From Armatimonadota bacterium (GTDB lineage Bacteria; Armatimonadota; Fimbriimonadia; Fimbriimonadales; Fimbriimonadaceae): 64,000 bases of DNA. The position numbers and the translations under genes were made by a program. Shown in pieces: positions 39,331-47,811 of this stretch. The stretch spans positions 454,343 through 518,342 of the forward strand of contig JAEURN010000004.1 of the NCBI GenBank assembly GCA_016789105.1, written 5' to 3'. The notes beneath the pieces were generated by a model. That model did not search any database and was not told where the DNA came from. It worked only from the letters and a program-made list of their open reading frames with translations. Within the stretch, counting starts at the first letter, position 1, and each line of letters begins with the position of its first letter.

Positions 39331-40520
39331 GCAAGAAGCACCGCGTCCTGATCGTAGACGACGAGTTGAACATCCGCCGGATTTTGCAAGCGTCGTTCGA
39401 CAAAAACGGCTGGCTGGCCATGACGGCCGAATCGGGCGAAGAGGCTTTGCGCATCTTGGCGAGGGAACAGATCGATTGTGTTTTGACCGATGTGACGATG
39501 CCGGGCATGAGCGGCTATGAGATCCAAAAGGAAGTCGCCGAACGGTATCCCGACATCCCGGTGGTTATCATGACGGCGTATGGCACGATCCCCCAGGCCG
39601 TGGAAGCGATCCGGAGCGGCGCCTTTGAGTTCGTGACCAAACCGTTCGATCTCGATTCGGTGAAAAAGACGATCCAGCTGGCCTTGGACGGTTGTGAACC
39701 CGGCGCCAAAAAGCCGGGTGGTCGCGTGCGGAAGAAGGAAAGCGGCGGCGTGCAGCGTACGTTCATCGCCGAATCGCCGGCCATGCGCGAGATTATGGAC
39801 ATGGTCGCGCAAGTGGCCGACAGCCGCGCCACGGTTTTGGTGACAGGTGAAAGCGGTACCGGAAAAGAGGTTGTGGCCCGCATGATCCATTCGCTCTCTG
39901 GCCGGAGCGCCAACCCCTTTGTCGCCATCAGTTGCGCGGCCCTGCCCGAAACGCTGCTTGAATCCGAACTGTTCGGGCATGAAAAGGGGGCCTTCACGGG
40001 GGCCGACTCAGCCAAGGCGGGCCGGTTCGAATTGGCGGACACGGGAACGTTGTTCTTGGATGAGGTGGGGGACATCCCCATGCCCATCCAAATCAAGCTG
40101 TTGCGGGTGCTCCAAGAGCGGGAATTCGAGCGGTTGGGTTCGACCAAACCGACACGGGTGGATGTTCGGCTTGTGACGGCTACGAACCGCGACCTCCAGG
40201 AAGCAGTGGATGACGGCACGTTCCGGCTTGATCTGCTTTACCGGTTGCAGGTGGTGGAAGTGCATCTCCCGCCACTCCGCGACCGCAAGGAGGACATCCG
40301 GGCGTTGTGCGAGCACTTTTTGGCCAAGTACTCGGCCGAAAACGGCCGCGGTTTGGCCACCGTTAGCACGGAGGCTTTGGAACTTCTTCACCGCTACGAG
40401 TGGCCGGGCAATGTTCGGGAACTGGAAAACACCATGGAGCGGGCAACGGTCATGGCCCGCCCAGAAGAAGTCGAACTATCGATCCAACACCTGCCCCACA
40501 AGATGCGGTCAGCGGCTTGA
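39327..40520 (+). CDS. NtrC-family sigma-54-dependent response regulator lacking the DNA-binding domain
   Basis: A 397-residue protein with a receiver domain (D11-D12, phospho-acceptor D55, K105) and an AAA+ activator domain: Walker A GESGTGKE (174-181), the sigma-54-contacting GAFTGA (221-226), Walker B TLFLDEVGDI, and the arginine-containing WPGNVRELEN. The protein ends about 25 residues later (PHKMRSAA), so the Fis-type helix-turn-helix that NtrC proteins normally carry (~60-70 residues) is absent. Chlamydial AtoC/CtcC and Helicobacter FlgR are known HTH-less examples that act from solution. The partner kinase is directly upstream. Confidence 0.93.
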   Translation: MSKKHRVLIVDDELNIRRILQASFDKNGWLAMTAESGEEALRILAREQIDCVLTDVTMPGMSGYEIQKEVAERYPDIPVVIMTAYGTIPQAVEAIRSGAFEFVTKPFDLDSVKKTIQLALDGCEPGAKKPGGRVRKKESGGVQRTFIAESPAMREIMDMVAQVADSRATVLVTGESGTGKEVVARMIHSLSGRSANPFVAISCAALPETLLESELFGHEKGAFTGADSAKAGRFELADTGTLFLDEVGDIPMPIQIKLLRVLQEREFERLGSTKPTRVDVRLVTATNRDLQEAVDDGTFRLDLLYRLQVVEVHLPPLRDRKEDIRALCEHFLAKYSAENGRGLATVSTEALELLHRYEWPGNVRELENTMERATVMARPEEVELSIQHLPHKMRSAA

Positions 40521-41030
40521 CGCGGACTTGGGTTGCGGCCGGTAAACCCAAATCGTGCCGGCTTGCAATCCATTCAGGTCGATGGTTCCCCGGGTGACGT
40601 AGGCGCGGCCCTGCGAATTCTGCTCCAAGATTTTGACTAGCCCGGAACTGGGCTCATAACTTTCGACCACGGCCGTGTGGTGAACAGCGCGGAAGGTGAA
40701 TTTTGCGTTGCCGGCCTTTGTGACGATGACGACGTCCCGGAATTGCAGAACCTCGCCTGGTTTGAGTTGGCCGGCGTGCGATTCAGCGGTCAGGGTGGCC
40801 GTGCGGCGCCCCCAAACATAGTCGCCTTCGTCAGGGTAATCCGGCCAAGTCCCGAAAGGTTTGGAATTAGTTGAGGTCAGCCCTTCGGCCGGGAGGTCGG
40901 CGCATTGGCCATCTCCGACTTTTTTGCCCAGGTTCCGGCTTGCAAACCCCACCATCGCCGCCATGGCTTCTTGCTCCGCCGTTTCGTTGCAGGTGAGCGT
41001 GATTGCGATAACGGCGAGGGCCAAGCTCAT
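40509..41030 (-). CDS. Secreted CHAP/NlpC-like putative amidase
   Basis: The ATG at 41030 gives 173 residues with a short signal (MSLALAVIAITLTCNE). A papain-like arrangement is visible: C43 in GDGQCADLPAEGL, H117-H118 in FRAVHHTAVVESY, and a polar residue in KILEQNSQG. PGEVLQFRDVVIV before the His is typical of CHAP and NlpC/P60 domains, which cut peptidoglycan peptides or amides. A longer frame upstream is not used. It overlaps the 3' end of the regulator gene by 12 bases on the other strand. A second protein of this type is at 57764. Confidence 0.65.
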   Translation of the reverse strand: MSLALAVIAITLTCNETAEQEAMAAMVGFASRNLGKKVGDGQCADLPAEGLTSTNSKPFGTWPDYPDEGDYVWGRRTATLTAESHAGQLKPGEVLQFRDVVIVTKAGNAKFTFRAVHHTAVVESYEPSSGLVKILEQNSQGRAYVTRGTIDLNGLQAGTIWVYRPQPKSASSR

Positions 41031-41178
41031 AGCAATTCCACCAGTCTGTATTTTGAACGATCCAGGCGGTTGGCTGGTACCGTCCCTAACCAAAAGGGAG
41101 GGCATTTTGACGCACTCCCGCGCTTTGTGGCGTAGAGAGCCCACAGGTACACTTGCAGAACCGCCCAACGGAAGCCCG

Positions 41179-42246
41179 ATGCTGAATTACGACAAATCAA
41201 TTGTAGAAGAACTGGAATCGGATCGGCCCCGGATCCCGGTCGGGCTGTTGAGCCGTGAAGAAAAGGATCGTTTGATCGAACGGGGTTTTTTGGCCCTTTA
41301 CCGCTGGTATGTGGACCGGAGCCAGGCGTTGCGCAACTGGTCGCCCGACCGCGACGTGCTGTGGAAGAACATCCGGCGCGACCACAGCTATGAGGTCAAC
41401 CGGATTTTGGAAGGGTTTTTTGCCGTTGAGCAATATGTCCCCGACTATGTGGAAGACATGGTCAACTTGATTCGGCGAAGCCATGGGCGCAGCCATTTTC
41501 AGATCCGCTGGGGAAGCGAAGAGGCTAAACACGCCGATTTGTGGCACAACGCCTGTCTGTTCAGCCGGTTCAGAAGCCCGGAATGGCTGCGCAACTATAT
41601 GGGTGAACTCCGCGGGAACCAATGGCGGTTGCCGTGGGAAGGCGACCCGATGCGTATGATTTTCTATACGGTGTTCCAAGAGCGGGCAACCCAGATCAAC
41701 TATCTCAACATGGGCGTGATTGCCAAGGGCCAGAGCAAGCTGGAGGCCTACAAAGATTCGGCCGACCCCGTTTTGGTTCAGGCATGCCGGCTGATCGCGA
41801 TCGACGAAGCCGCGCACTACAACTTTTTCCTTGAAGGGGCGCGACTGTTCCTTTACTACTACCCGGCCCAGGCGCTGGAAGCGATGCACGACGTCATCAA
41901 GTATTTTTCGATGCCGGCGGGCAAGATCATCCCAAATTACGACGAGTTCAGTTCGATTGTGCACAAGGCGGGGATCTACGGCCCTCGGGAACACGCCAAA
42001 GACGTGATTCAGGTCGCCCTCAATAATTTGGGGATGGCCAGCAAAAAACTTCTGGAGGACGGAATCCGCAAAACCCGATTGGTTCCGGATGCGGATGGCA
42101 ACTTGCGGGAGACGGCGATTTTCCCCGGACTGGACTTTTCCCACGTGGAGGAGGCCGTAAGGCGCATGTTCGACCGTACGGCCAAGTTCGAAGCGGAAAT
42201 CGGGTTTGACGAGGTCGACCCGTTCGGATTCAAACCTGCCTACTGA
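41179..42246 (+). CDS. Acyl-ACP desaturase (plant stearoyl-ACP desaturase family)
   Basis: The ATG at 41179 gives 355 residues. A four-helix di-iron fold is indicated by the ligand sets: E84 in FFAVEQYVPDY, E115xxH118 in WGSEEAKHADLW, E in YTVFQERATQINY, and ExxH in AIDEAAHYNFF. This is the soluble ferritin-like type of desaturase, which inserts a double bond in saturated acyl-ACP using O2 and ferredoxin, unlike membrane DesA/DesC types. It implies aerobic unsaturated fatty acid synthesis. It is 57 bases upstream of tig and may have its own promoter. Confidence 0.9.
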   Translation: MLNYDKSIVEELESDRPRIPVGLLSREEKDRLIERGFLALYRWYVDRSQALRNWSPDRDVLWKNIRRDHSYEVNRILEGFFAVEQYVPDYVEDMVNLIRRSHGRSHFQIRWGSEEAKHADLWHNACLFSRFRSPEWLRNYMGELRGNQWRLPWEGDPMRMIFYTVFQERATQINYLNMGVIAKGQSKLEAYKDSADPVLVQACRLIAIDEAAHYNFFLEGARLFLYYYPAQALEAMHDVIKYFSMPAGKIIPNYDEFSSIVHKAGIYGPREHAKDVIQVALNNLGMASKKLLEDGIRKTRLVPDADGNLRETAIFPGLDFSHVEEAVRRMFDRTAKFEAEIGFDEVDPFGFKPAY

Positions 42247-42303
42247 AGCAGCGCATGGCCCCGGCAGAAACCGGATCAGCCAGGTACCATGCGGCATTCA
42301 AGC

Positions 42304-43707
42304 ATGAGCACAACCGGCCTTTCCGAAATGCAGGTCACTCGAGAAGACATCAACCCGGCGACGGTGCGCCTCGCCATCTCCTGTACCGCTGAACAGATTT
42401 CCGCTGGCTTCGACCGGGCCCTCCGTGAACTCGGGAAACAAGTCAAGGTCCCCGGATTCCGTCCCGGCAAAGCCCCCCGGAAGATGGTCGAGGAGGCCGT
42501 AAACCCGCAGGCCCTTTACGAAAATGCCGCGGACATGATCATCCGCAAAGCGTATGAGCAAGCGGCGAAGCAATTCGATTTGAAACCGGAAGGCGTGCCC
42601 AGCGTCGACTTGCAACAGTTTTACCGGGGAGGTGAAACCACCGAAGACGGGAAGACGGCTGACCCGACGCTCCAATTCACAATCAAAATCCCCTTGGCCC
42701 CGGTTGTGGAATTGGCCGACACCAAAGGGTTGCAGGCGCAACGCCCCGCCGTCACGGTCAGCGAGGAAGAGGTCGATTACCAGATCGAGGAGTTGCGGCG
42801 CGGCCAAGGGACGAAGCGCGAAGTTTCCGACCGGGGGATCCAAGATGGTGACGCCGTTGTTTTGAGCCTTTCCGCTGACGACGCCGATCCGAGGAGCTTC
42901 ATGGTCATTGCTGGCCAGACGTTCCCCGACCTCGACAAGGCCCTGCAGGGCATGGCCGGAGACGACGTCAAGTCTGAAACGCTCAGTTTTCCTGACAACT
43001 TCCAACACGAAGCTTGGAAAGGCAAGAAGCTGAAGACGAAAATCGCCGTCAAATCGGTCACATCGTTCCAGCTCCCGGAACTCAACGACGAATTCGCCAA
43101 AGGCTACAACATCGACAACGTGGAGGCCTTGCGAGAACGCGTCCGGGAAGGCATTCAAAGGGTCAAAGACAATGCGGTGCGGGACATGGTCCGGGATCAG
43201 CTCCTGGATACATTGCTTGAAAAGAGCACTGTCCATGTCGCCGAGAACACCTGGGAAAGCGTTGTGGATCGCCGGATCCGGGAGCTGGGGGCCGAACTCC
43301 AGAACCGGGGGATGGACTACGAACAGCACTTTAAGGCCAACAACCTGACGGAAGAAGAGTTCTTGGAGCAGTTGCGGGCCGATGCCAAGCTTAACGTGCA
43401 CCGGGCAGTCGTGATCCAAAAGATCTTCCAAGACAATGGGATGACCATCAGCCAGGATGACCTGAACGGATTTTTCCGGCAAGTCTTGGCCGAAAACAAT
43501 GTGGCCCCGGAAAACACGGAATCGTTCACCAAGGAGTTTGGTGCCCAAATCCGTGAAGAAGTGATCTTCCGGGCGATGACGAGCAAAGTCACGGATTACC
43601 TGATCGAACATGCCGAGATCTCCGAATCCGGGTCTCCGGCCGAAAAGCCGGCAAAGCCGAAAGCCGCCAAAAAGCCCGCCAGCGAAACGAAGAAAACAAA
43701 GAAGTAG
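42304..43707 (+). CDS. tig: Trigger factor
   Basis: The ATG at 42304 gives 467 residues (ATG at 42289 is an alternative). The N-terminal ribosome-binding domain has the signature VPGFRPGKAPRKMVE; the middle part is a PPIase-like domain (QDGDAVVLSLSADDADPRSF, AGDDVKSETLSFPDNF) and the rest the helical chaperone arms. It binds near the peptide exit tunnel and shields nascent chains. The C-terminus ends in a Lys/Pro/Ala-rich tail (AKPKAAKKPASETKKTKK). Followed by clpP and clpX, the standard order in many bacteria. Confidence 0.95.
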   Translation: MSTTGLSEMQVTREDINPATVRLAISCTAEQISAGFDRALRELGKQVKVPGFRPGKAPRKMVEEAVNPQALYENAADMIIRKAYEQAAKQFDLKPEGVPSVDLQQFYRGGETTEDGKTADPTLQFTIKIPLAPVVELADTKGLQAQRPAVTVSEEEVDYQIEELRRGQGTKREVSDRGIQDGDAVVLSLSADDADPRSFMVIAGQTFPDLDKALQGMAGDDVKSETLSFPDNFQHEAWKGKKLKTKIAVKSVTSFQLPELNDEFAKGYNIDNVEALRERVREGIQRVKDNAVRDMVRDQLLDTLLEKSTVHVAENTWESVVDRRIRELGAELQNRGMDYEQHFKANNLTEEEFLEQLRADAKLNVHRAVVIQKIFQDNGMTISQDDLNGFFRQVLAENNVAPENTESFTKEFGAQIREEVIFRAMTSKVTDYLIEHAEISESGSPAEKPAKPKAAKKPASETKKTKK

Positions 43708-43778
43708 TCAAGAAAACTAGCCTGCAAGGATGACCGACCAGGCCCGACAACAGTACAAAGGTACAAGGATTGACGAGA

Positions 43779-44378
43779 ATGAATGAGATGAACGTCGGAG
43801 TCCCGTTTGTCATCGAGCAAACGGCGAGAGGGGAACGGAGCTACGACATTTGGTCGCGGTTGCTGAAAGACCGCATCGTCTTTTTGGGGACGCCCGTTGA
43901 CGACTATGTCGCCAACTTGTTGATCGCCCAGTTCCTGTTCCTGGAAAAAGAAGACCCGGACAAGGACATCGACTTTTACATCCACAGCCCCGGTGGCAGT
44001 GTCAGCGCGGGTCTGGCGATCTATGACACGATGAACATGATCAAGCCGGATGTGGCGACCATCTGCGTGGGGCAAGCGGCTTCTATGGGTGCCGTCTTGT
44101 TGGCCGGCGGGAAAAAGGGCAAACGGTATTGCCTGGATAACGCCCGGGTGATGATCCACCAAGTGAGCGGGGGAGCCCAAGGCCAGCTCACGGATATGAA
44201 GATCGCGATCCAAGAGGCAGACCGCTACATGCAGATTTTGATGGGGATCTTGGCTGAAGCCACCGGCAAGTCTGTCGAGCAAGTGAGCAAAGATTGCGAC
44301 CGCGACAAATTCATGTCGGCCGAGGAAGCCCTGGAATACGGGCTGGTCGATAAAGTTTTGAAGCCCGGCGAACGATAA
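43779..44378 (+). CDS. clpP: ATP-dependent Clp protease proteolytic subunit
   Basis: The ATG at 43779 gives 199 residues; TTG at 43770 and ATG at 43788 are alternatives. The serine protease has S102 ([11 protein letters not shown]), H127 ([10 protein letters not shown]) and D176 (DCDRDKFMS). [18 protein letters not shown] matches the oxyanion region. It forms two stacked heptamers with the ClpX ring on top. clpX begins 12 bases downstream. Confidence 0.96.
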   Translation: MNEMNVGVPFVIEQTARGERSYDIWSRLLKDRIVFLGTPVDDYVANLLIAQFLFLEKEDPDKDIDFYIHSPGGSVSAGLAIYDTMNMIKPDVATICVGQAASMGAVLLAGGKKGKRYCLDNARVMIHQVSGGAQGQLTDMKIAIQEADRYMQILMGILAEATGKSVEQVSKDCDRDKFMSAEEALEYGLVDKVLKPGER

Positions 44379-44390
44379 TAGAAGAGGCTT

Positions 44391-45692
44391 ATGGCGAAAA
44401 CGGAAGAGCGGAGAGACAGGTGCTGTCTTTGCGGAAAGAAAAAGGAACAAGTTCCCAAACTCATCGTGGGTCTCCACGGAGCCGTTTGCACCGACTGCGT
44501 TGAACTGTGCAAGGAAATCCTGGGCAGCGACACGTCACGCCGGCCCGAATTGGCCCCGACGGCCGCAAACCTGACGACTTCGACTGGTTTTTCGGGCAAG
44601 TCGAGTGACTTGCCCAAGCCCAAAGAGATTGTCGAATTCCTGGACGGTTATGTCATCGGCCAAGAGCACGCCAAGCGCGCCCTCGCCGTGGCGGTCTACA
44701 ACCACTACAAGCGGATCGGCAACCGGGGCACAGATTCTGATGTTGAGCTGAGCAAGAGCAACATTTTGATGATTGGGCCCACCGGGAGCGGCAAAACCCT
44801 GCTGGCGCAGACGCTGGCGCGGATGCTTGAAGTCCCCTTTGCGATTGCAGACGCCACCGCCCTCACGGAAGCCGGATACGTGGGCGAAGATGTTGAGAAC
44901 ATCTTGCTCAAGCTGTGGCAAACCGCCGAAAGCATGGATGGCCGAGACCCCAAATCCCTTTGTGAGCGCGGGATCATCTACGTCGATGAGATCGACAAAG
45001 TGAGCCGAAAAGGCGACAACCCCTCGATCACGCGGGATGTGAGCGGGGAAGGGGTTCAGCAAGCCCTCCTCAAGATTTTGGAGGGGACGCTGGCCAACGT
45101 GCCGCCCCAAGGCGGCCGCAAGCACCCGCAACAGGATTACCTGCAGATCGACACAAGCAACATCTTGTTTATTTGCGGGGGAGCGTTCGACGGTCTCGAG
45201 GAGATCGTCCAACGCCGCATGAAGGAAAACGTGATTGGTTTCCGGAGCGAACCGCAAAGCAAACAGGAACGCAAGAAAGACATTCTGCGCGAGGCCAATC
45301 CGGAAGACCTGATGAAGTTCGGGCTCATCCCGGAATTCATCGGCCGATTGCCGGTCATCACGGCCCTTGACCAATTGGACGAAGAGGCCCTGGTCGAGAT
45401 TCTGACCGGACCGAAGAACGCGATCATGAAGCAATACGCCCAGTTGTTCGAACTGGATGGTGTTGAACTGCAAGTTGCCAGCGAAGCGCTCAAGGAAATC
45501 GCCCAAGAGGCCTTGAAACGCAAGACGGGTGCCCGTGCCCTGCGCGCCATCATCGAGCAAATCATGCTGGAAGCGATGTTCGAAGTCCCGAGCAAATCGG
45601 ATATCAAGCGCGTGGTGATTCCCCCGGGAGTCCTAACGGACAAGAAACAGCCGATCTTGATGACGGCCGAGCAGATCAAAGAAGCAAGCTGA
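44391..45692 (+). CDS. clpX: ATP-dependent Clp protease ATP-binding subunit ClpX
   Basis: A 433-residue AAA+ unfoldase. The N-terminal zinc finger (C11/C12, C14, C33, C36), Walker A GPTGSGKT (129-136), the pore loop GYVGEDVE, Walker [11 protein letters not shown], the IGF loop that docks on ClpP (ENVIGFRSE) and the sensor-2 region [12 protein letters not shown] are all intact. It recognises tagged substrates such as SsrA-tagged proteins; smpB is also in this window. A terminator ends the operon. Confidence 0.97.
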   Translation: MAKTEERRDRCCLCGKKKEQVPKLIVGLHGAVCTDCVELCKEILGSDTSRRPELAPTAANLTTSTGFSGKSSDLPKPKEIVEFLDGYVIGQEHAKRALAVAVYNHYKRIGNRGTDSDVELSKSNILMIGPTGSGKTLLAQTLARMLEVPFAIADATALTEAGYVGEDVENILLKLWQTAESMDGRDPKSLCERGIIYVDEIDKVSRKGDNPSITRDVSGEGVQQALLKILEGTLANVPPQGGRKHPQQDYLQIDTSNILFICGGAFDGLEEIVQRRMKENVIGFRSEPQSKQERKKDILREANPEDLMKFGLIPEFIGRLPVITALDQLDEEALVEILTGPKNAIMKQYAQLFELDGVELQVASEALKEIAQEALKRKTGARALRAIIEQIMLEAMFEVPSKSDIKRVVIPPGVLTDKKQPILMTAEQIKEAS

Positions 45693-45714
45693 GAGCAAAC
45701 GCTTCTCTATCCAA

Positions 45715-45753
45715 TGCCCCCGGGATCCAATAACCCGGGGGCATGTTGTTTTT
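45715..45753 (+). terminator. Rho-independent terminator of tig-clpP-clpX
   Basis: TGCCCCCGGG (45715-45724) pairs with CCCGGGGGCA (45734-45743); the tail is TGTTGTTTTT. It lies 22 bases after the clpX stop. Confidence 0.9.
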
Positions 45754-45898
45754 GCGGGCCGGTATCCCTGCCGGTTCCGCAAGACCCTGTTAATCCTGTG
45801 AGGAAATTCTGGGCCGCCAAAGTGAATAAACAAACTGTGCCCCACCGGCTCCAACGCGTTGCGGAAGGCTGGTTTGGGGATCGAATGGAACCTGACCT

Positions 45899-46240
45899 AT
45901 GTACTTACTGACCTGGAACAAGAATGAGCGGAAAGTCGAAGCGAGCTTTGGCGGCCACGTGACTTTGAACGAAGCAAGGGTGTTCATCGATGAACTCCGC
46001 GATATCCTGGCCGAGCGGAAGGACAGCCATTTCGATGTGACCGTCGATTACTCGACAACCAGTTTCATGGATGAACCCGTGGCCCAAACAATGGAAGAAG
46101 CCCGGGAGATCTGCCTTTTTGCTGGCGCAAGCCGCGTGACATTCATCACGCGCAATGAAAAAGAGGCCGCGGTTTTGACGAATAGCCGGCTTCAGGGCGT
46201 TTTGGAAGGCCGGGAACGGTACATGGCCTTCGCCTGCTAG
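45899..46240 (+). CDS. Small STAS-like protein of unknown function
   Basis: A 113-residue protein that begins MYLLTWNKNERKVEASFGGH and alternates strands and helices (VTLNEARVFIDELRDILAER, FDVTVDYSTTSFM, SRVTFITRNEKEA), as in STAS/SpoIIAA-like folds. No phosphorylated Ser-in-motif is clear. It stands alone behind a 206-base gap with no coding signal besides the clpX terminator. A hairpin follows its stop. Confidence 0.65.
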   Translation: MYLLTWNKNERKVEASFGGHVTLNEARVFIDELRDILAERKDSHFDVTVDYSTTSFMDEPVAQTMEEAREICLFAGASRVTFITRNEKEAAVLTNSRLQGVLEGRERYMAFAC

Positions 46241-46261
46241 TCTGCTATCAGATTGAGCGGT

Positions 46262-46298
46262 CGCCCCAGGGTTTCACGCCCTGGGGCGGCCGCGTTTA
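46262..46298 (+). terminator. Hairpin after the STAS-like gene
   Basis: CGCCCCAGGG (46262-46271) pairs with CCCTGGGGCG (46279-46288) around a TTTCACG loop; the T-run is weak (GCCGCGTTTA). Confidence 0.6.
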
Positions 46299-46318
46299 TG
46301 TTGGGCTATGGCATGGAT

Positions 46319-46669
46319 TCAAATGCCGACCCGGTCGATGGGGAAGGGCGGCTGCACCAACGGCCGGGCCGCCAATTGCAACAGCACGAACGGGTTGTCG
46401 TCGGCAGCGACACGGTTGCTGCTAAGAGCCCCGCATTGGGTGCACCGGTGAATGACAGCCCACTCGCCACCCTTCCGAGACCAAATGGCGATGGGCTCCA
46501 TTTCGGCCCCGCAGTTCGACGAGCGGTCGCCGGGCCGGGAATCGAGATGAAGCGAATGGAGACAGTTGGGGCAATGGTTGCGGTGACGCGAACCGGCCCC
46601 TTCGGGGAAAACCATGGCACGGCAATGCGCGCACCGGAACGGCTGGTTGAGTTGTTTTCTGCTTGACAA
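46319..46669 (-). CDS. RNHCP-domain zinc protein
   Basis: A TTG start at 46669 with AGGA five bases upstream gives 116 residues that begin MSSRKQLNQPFRC, the usual family start; a GTG at 46702 would add 11 residues. The defining RNHCPNCLHSLHLD block (30-43), PGDRSSNCGAEMEPIAIW, and HRCTQCGALSSNRVAADDNP are present, with cysteines at 13, 16, 33, 36, 53, 76 and 79 that probably hold two zinc ions. The family is widespread and uncharacterised; RNA or nucleic acid binding is often supposed. Confidence 0.85.
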   Translation of the reverse strand: MSSRKQLNQPFRCAHCRAMVFPEGAGSRHRNHCPNCLHSLHLDSRPGDRSSNCGAEMEPIAIWSRKGGEWAVIHRCTQCGALSSNRVAADDNPFVLLQLAARPLVQPPFPIDRVGI

Positions 46670-46844
46670 ATGGATCCTGTGAATGAAGGCGCAACGAAGC
46701 ACCCAGGCGGCCTCTCGGAGAGGGTTGCTAACACATTTTTAGGGGAACCTTGGCTCCAGATTGGATTCCGCGGCCCCAACTCAGGATCGGGCAGATTGCA
46801 TACCGTGGCCATTTTGGCACAAACCGCTCGGGCAAGACCCATGG

Positions 46845-46876
46845 AAAAGGCCCGACTCCTTTCGGAGCCGGGCCGG
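46845..46876 (-). terminator. Rho-independent terminator of the PEP-CTERM gene
   Basis: GGCCCG-a-CTC (46849-46858) pairs with GAG-c-CGGGCC (46865-46874) around CTTTCG; on the minus strand TTTTCC follows. It is 50 bases after the PEP-CTERM stop. Confidence 0.75.
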
Positions 46877-46924
46877 TGTTTCCGCATCCGTGCGGGATTA
46901 TGACCCTTGCTTTTTGACTAAGCT

Positions 46925-47650
46925 TTACTTTTTGCGGCGCTTGAGGGCGGCCAAACCGGCGAGGCCCAAGAGAGCCATGGTGCCGGGTTCCGGAACCGCA
47001 TCCAAGGTGAAGTCATCGACAACAAACGCTTGGCCGCCACCCAACGGGTTTGATTGGGCGTTGATCATGGAAGCGCGCACCCGGACGAAGTTGGTGCCGG
47101 TCGGAGCCGTGCCCGTCAAGGAGTACAGCTTGTATTGGAACGCTTGGCCATTGGCGGTCACCAGGGTCGGCAGCAAGGAGAGTGACACTTGGGAAAGGAG
47201 CCCGCCGGCCGCATCATGGAATTCCATGGCGAACACGGCATCTTGCATCAGGGCGTTGGCTTCGCCGCCGGCCCATCCGGTCATGGTGTAAACCGTGCCT
47301 GCCGTTGCCGCCACATCTTGGTATAGGTGGCCGGTGGCAAGGTTTGTCGACGTGCCGCTGAAGGGTTTGAAGAAAACCCCCCAGTCATCTGAGTTGGCGC
47401 CGTTGGTGGTCACGGGGGTGGGGGCAGGGCCGGCCCACGACTCGGACGACATTTCATCTTCGTAAGCCCCGGTTGAGGAGCGGGTGCCATCGTTGATCCA
47501 GTTGGCCGGCTTGGGCAAGAAGAAGTTGGGAACGATCTCTTGTTGATAGGTGACGTCGAGGTCGCCATTGAGCAAGAGGTTTGCGCCGGCGATTCCCGGC
47601 GTGATGCAGGCCAGGCCGAAGGCCAGTGCCAAAACGCTTGTTTTCGTCAT
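46925..47650 (-). CDS. Secreted PEP-CTERM protein
   Basis: The ATG at 47650 gives 241 residues with a signal peptide (SVLALAFGLACITPGIAGA), a beta-rich carbohydrate-binding-like body that opens NLLLNGDLDVTYQQEIVPNF (the NLL.NGdFE style of galactose-binding-like domains) and has YQDVAATAGTVYTMTGWAGG and TNFVRVRASMINAQSNPLGG, and a PEP-CTERM tail (VPEPGTMALLGLAGLAALKR). Unrelated in the body to the PEP-CTERM protein at 30.3 kb. Probably a surface protein; partner unknown. Confidence 0.87.
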   Translation of the reverse strand: MTKTSVLALAFGLACITPGIAGANLLLNGDLDVTYQQEIVPNFFLPKPANWINDGTRSSTGAYEDEMSSESWAGPAPTPVTTNGANSDDWGVFFKPFSGTSTNLATGHLYQDVAATAGTVYTMTGWAGGEANALMQDAVFAMEFHDAAGGLLSQVSLSLLPTLVTANGQAFQYKLYSLTGTAPTGTNFVRVRASMINAQSNPLGGGQAFVVDDFTLDAVPEPGTMALLGLAGLAALKRRKK

Positions 47651-47811
47651 TGAATTTTGTCCTCTGTGAAAAATCAGACGTTTACTGAACCGTTTCAGCA
47701 AACCCTGTTGAAATAATCATAACTGATTTTTTGCCAGGGATGTTTGCCATGTGTTCGGAACTGGCAAATTTACGGGATATGCAGCCGATTCCGGCTCGCG
47801 GAATAGCAAGG

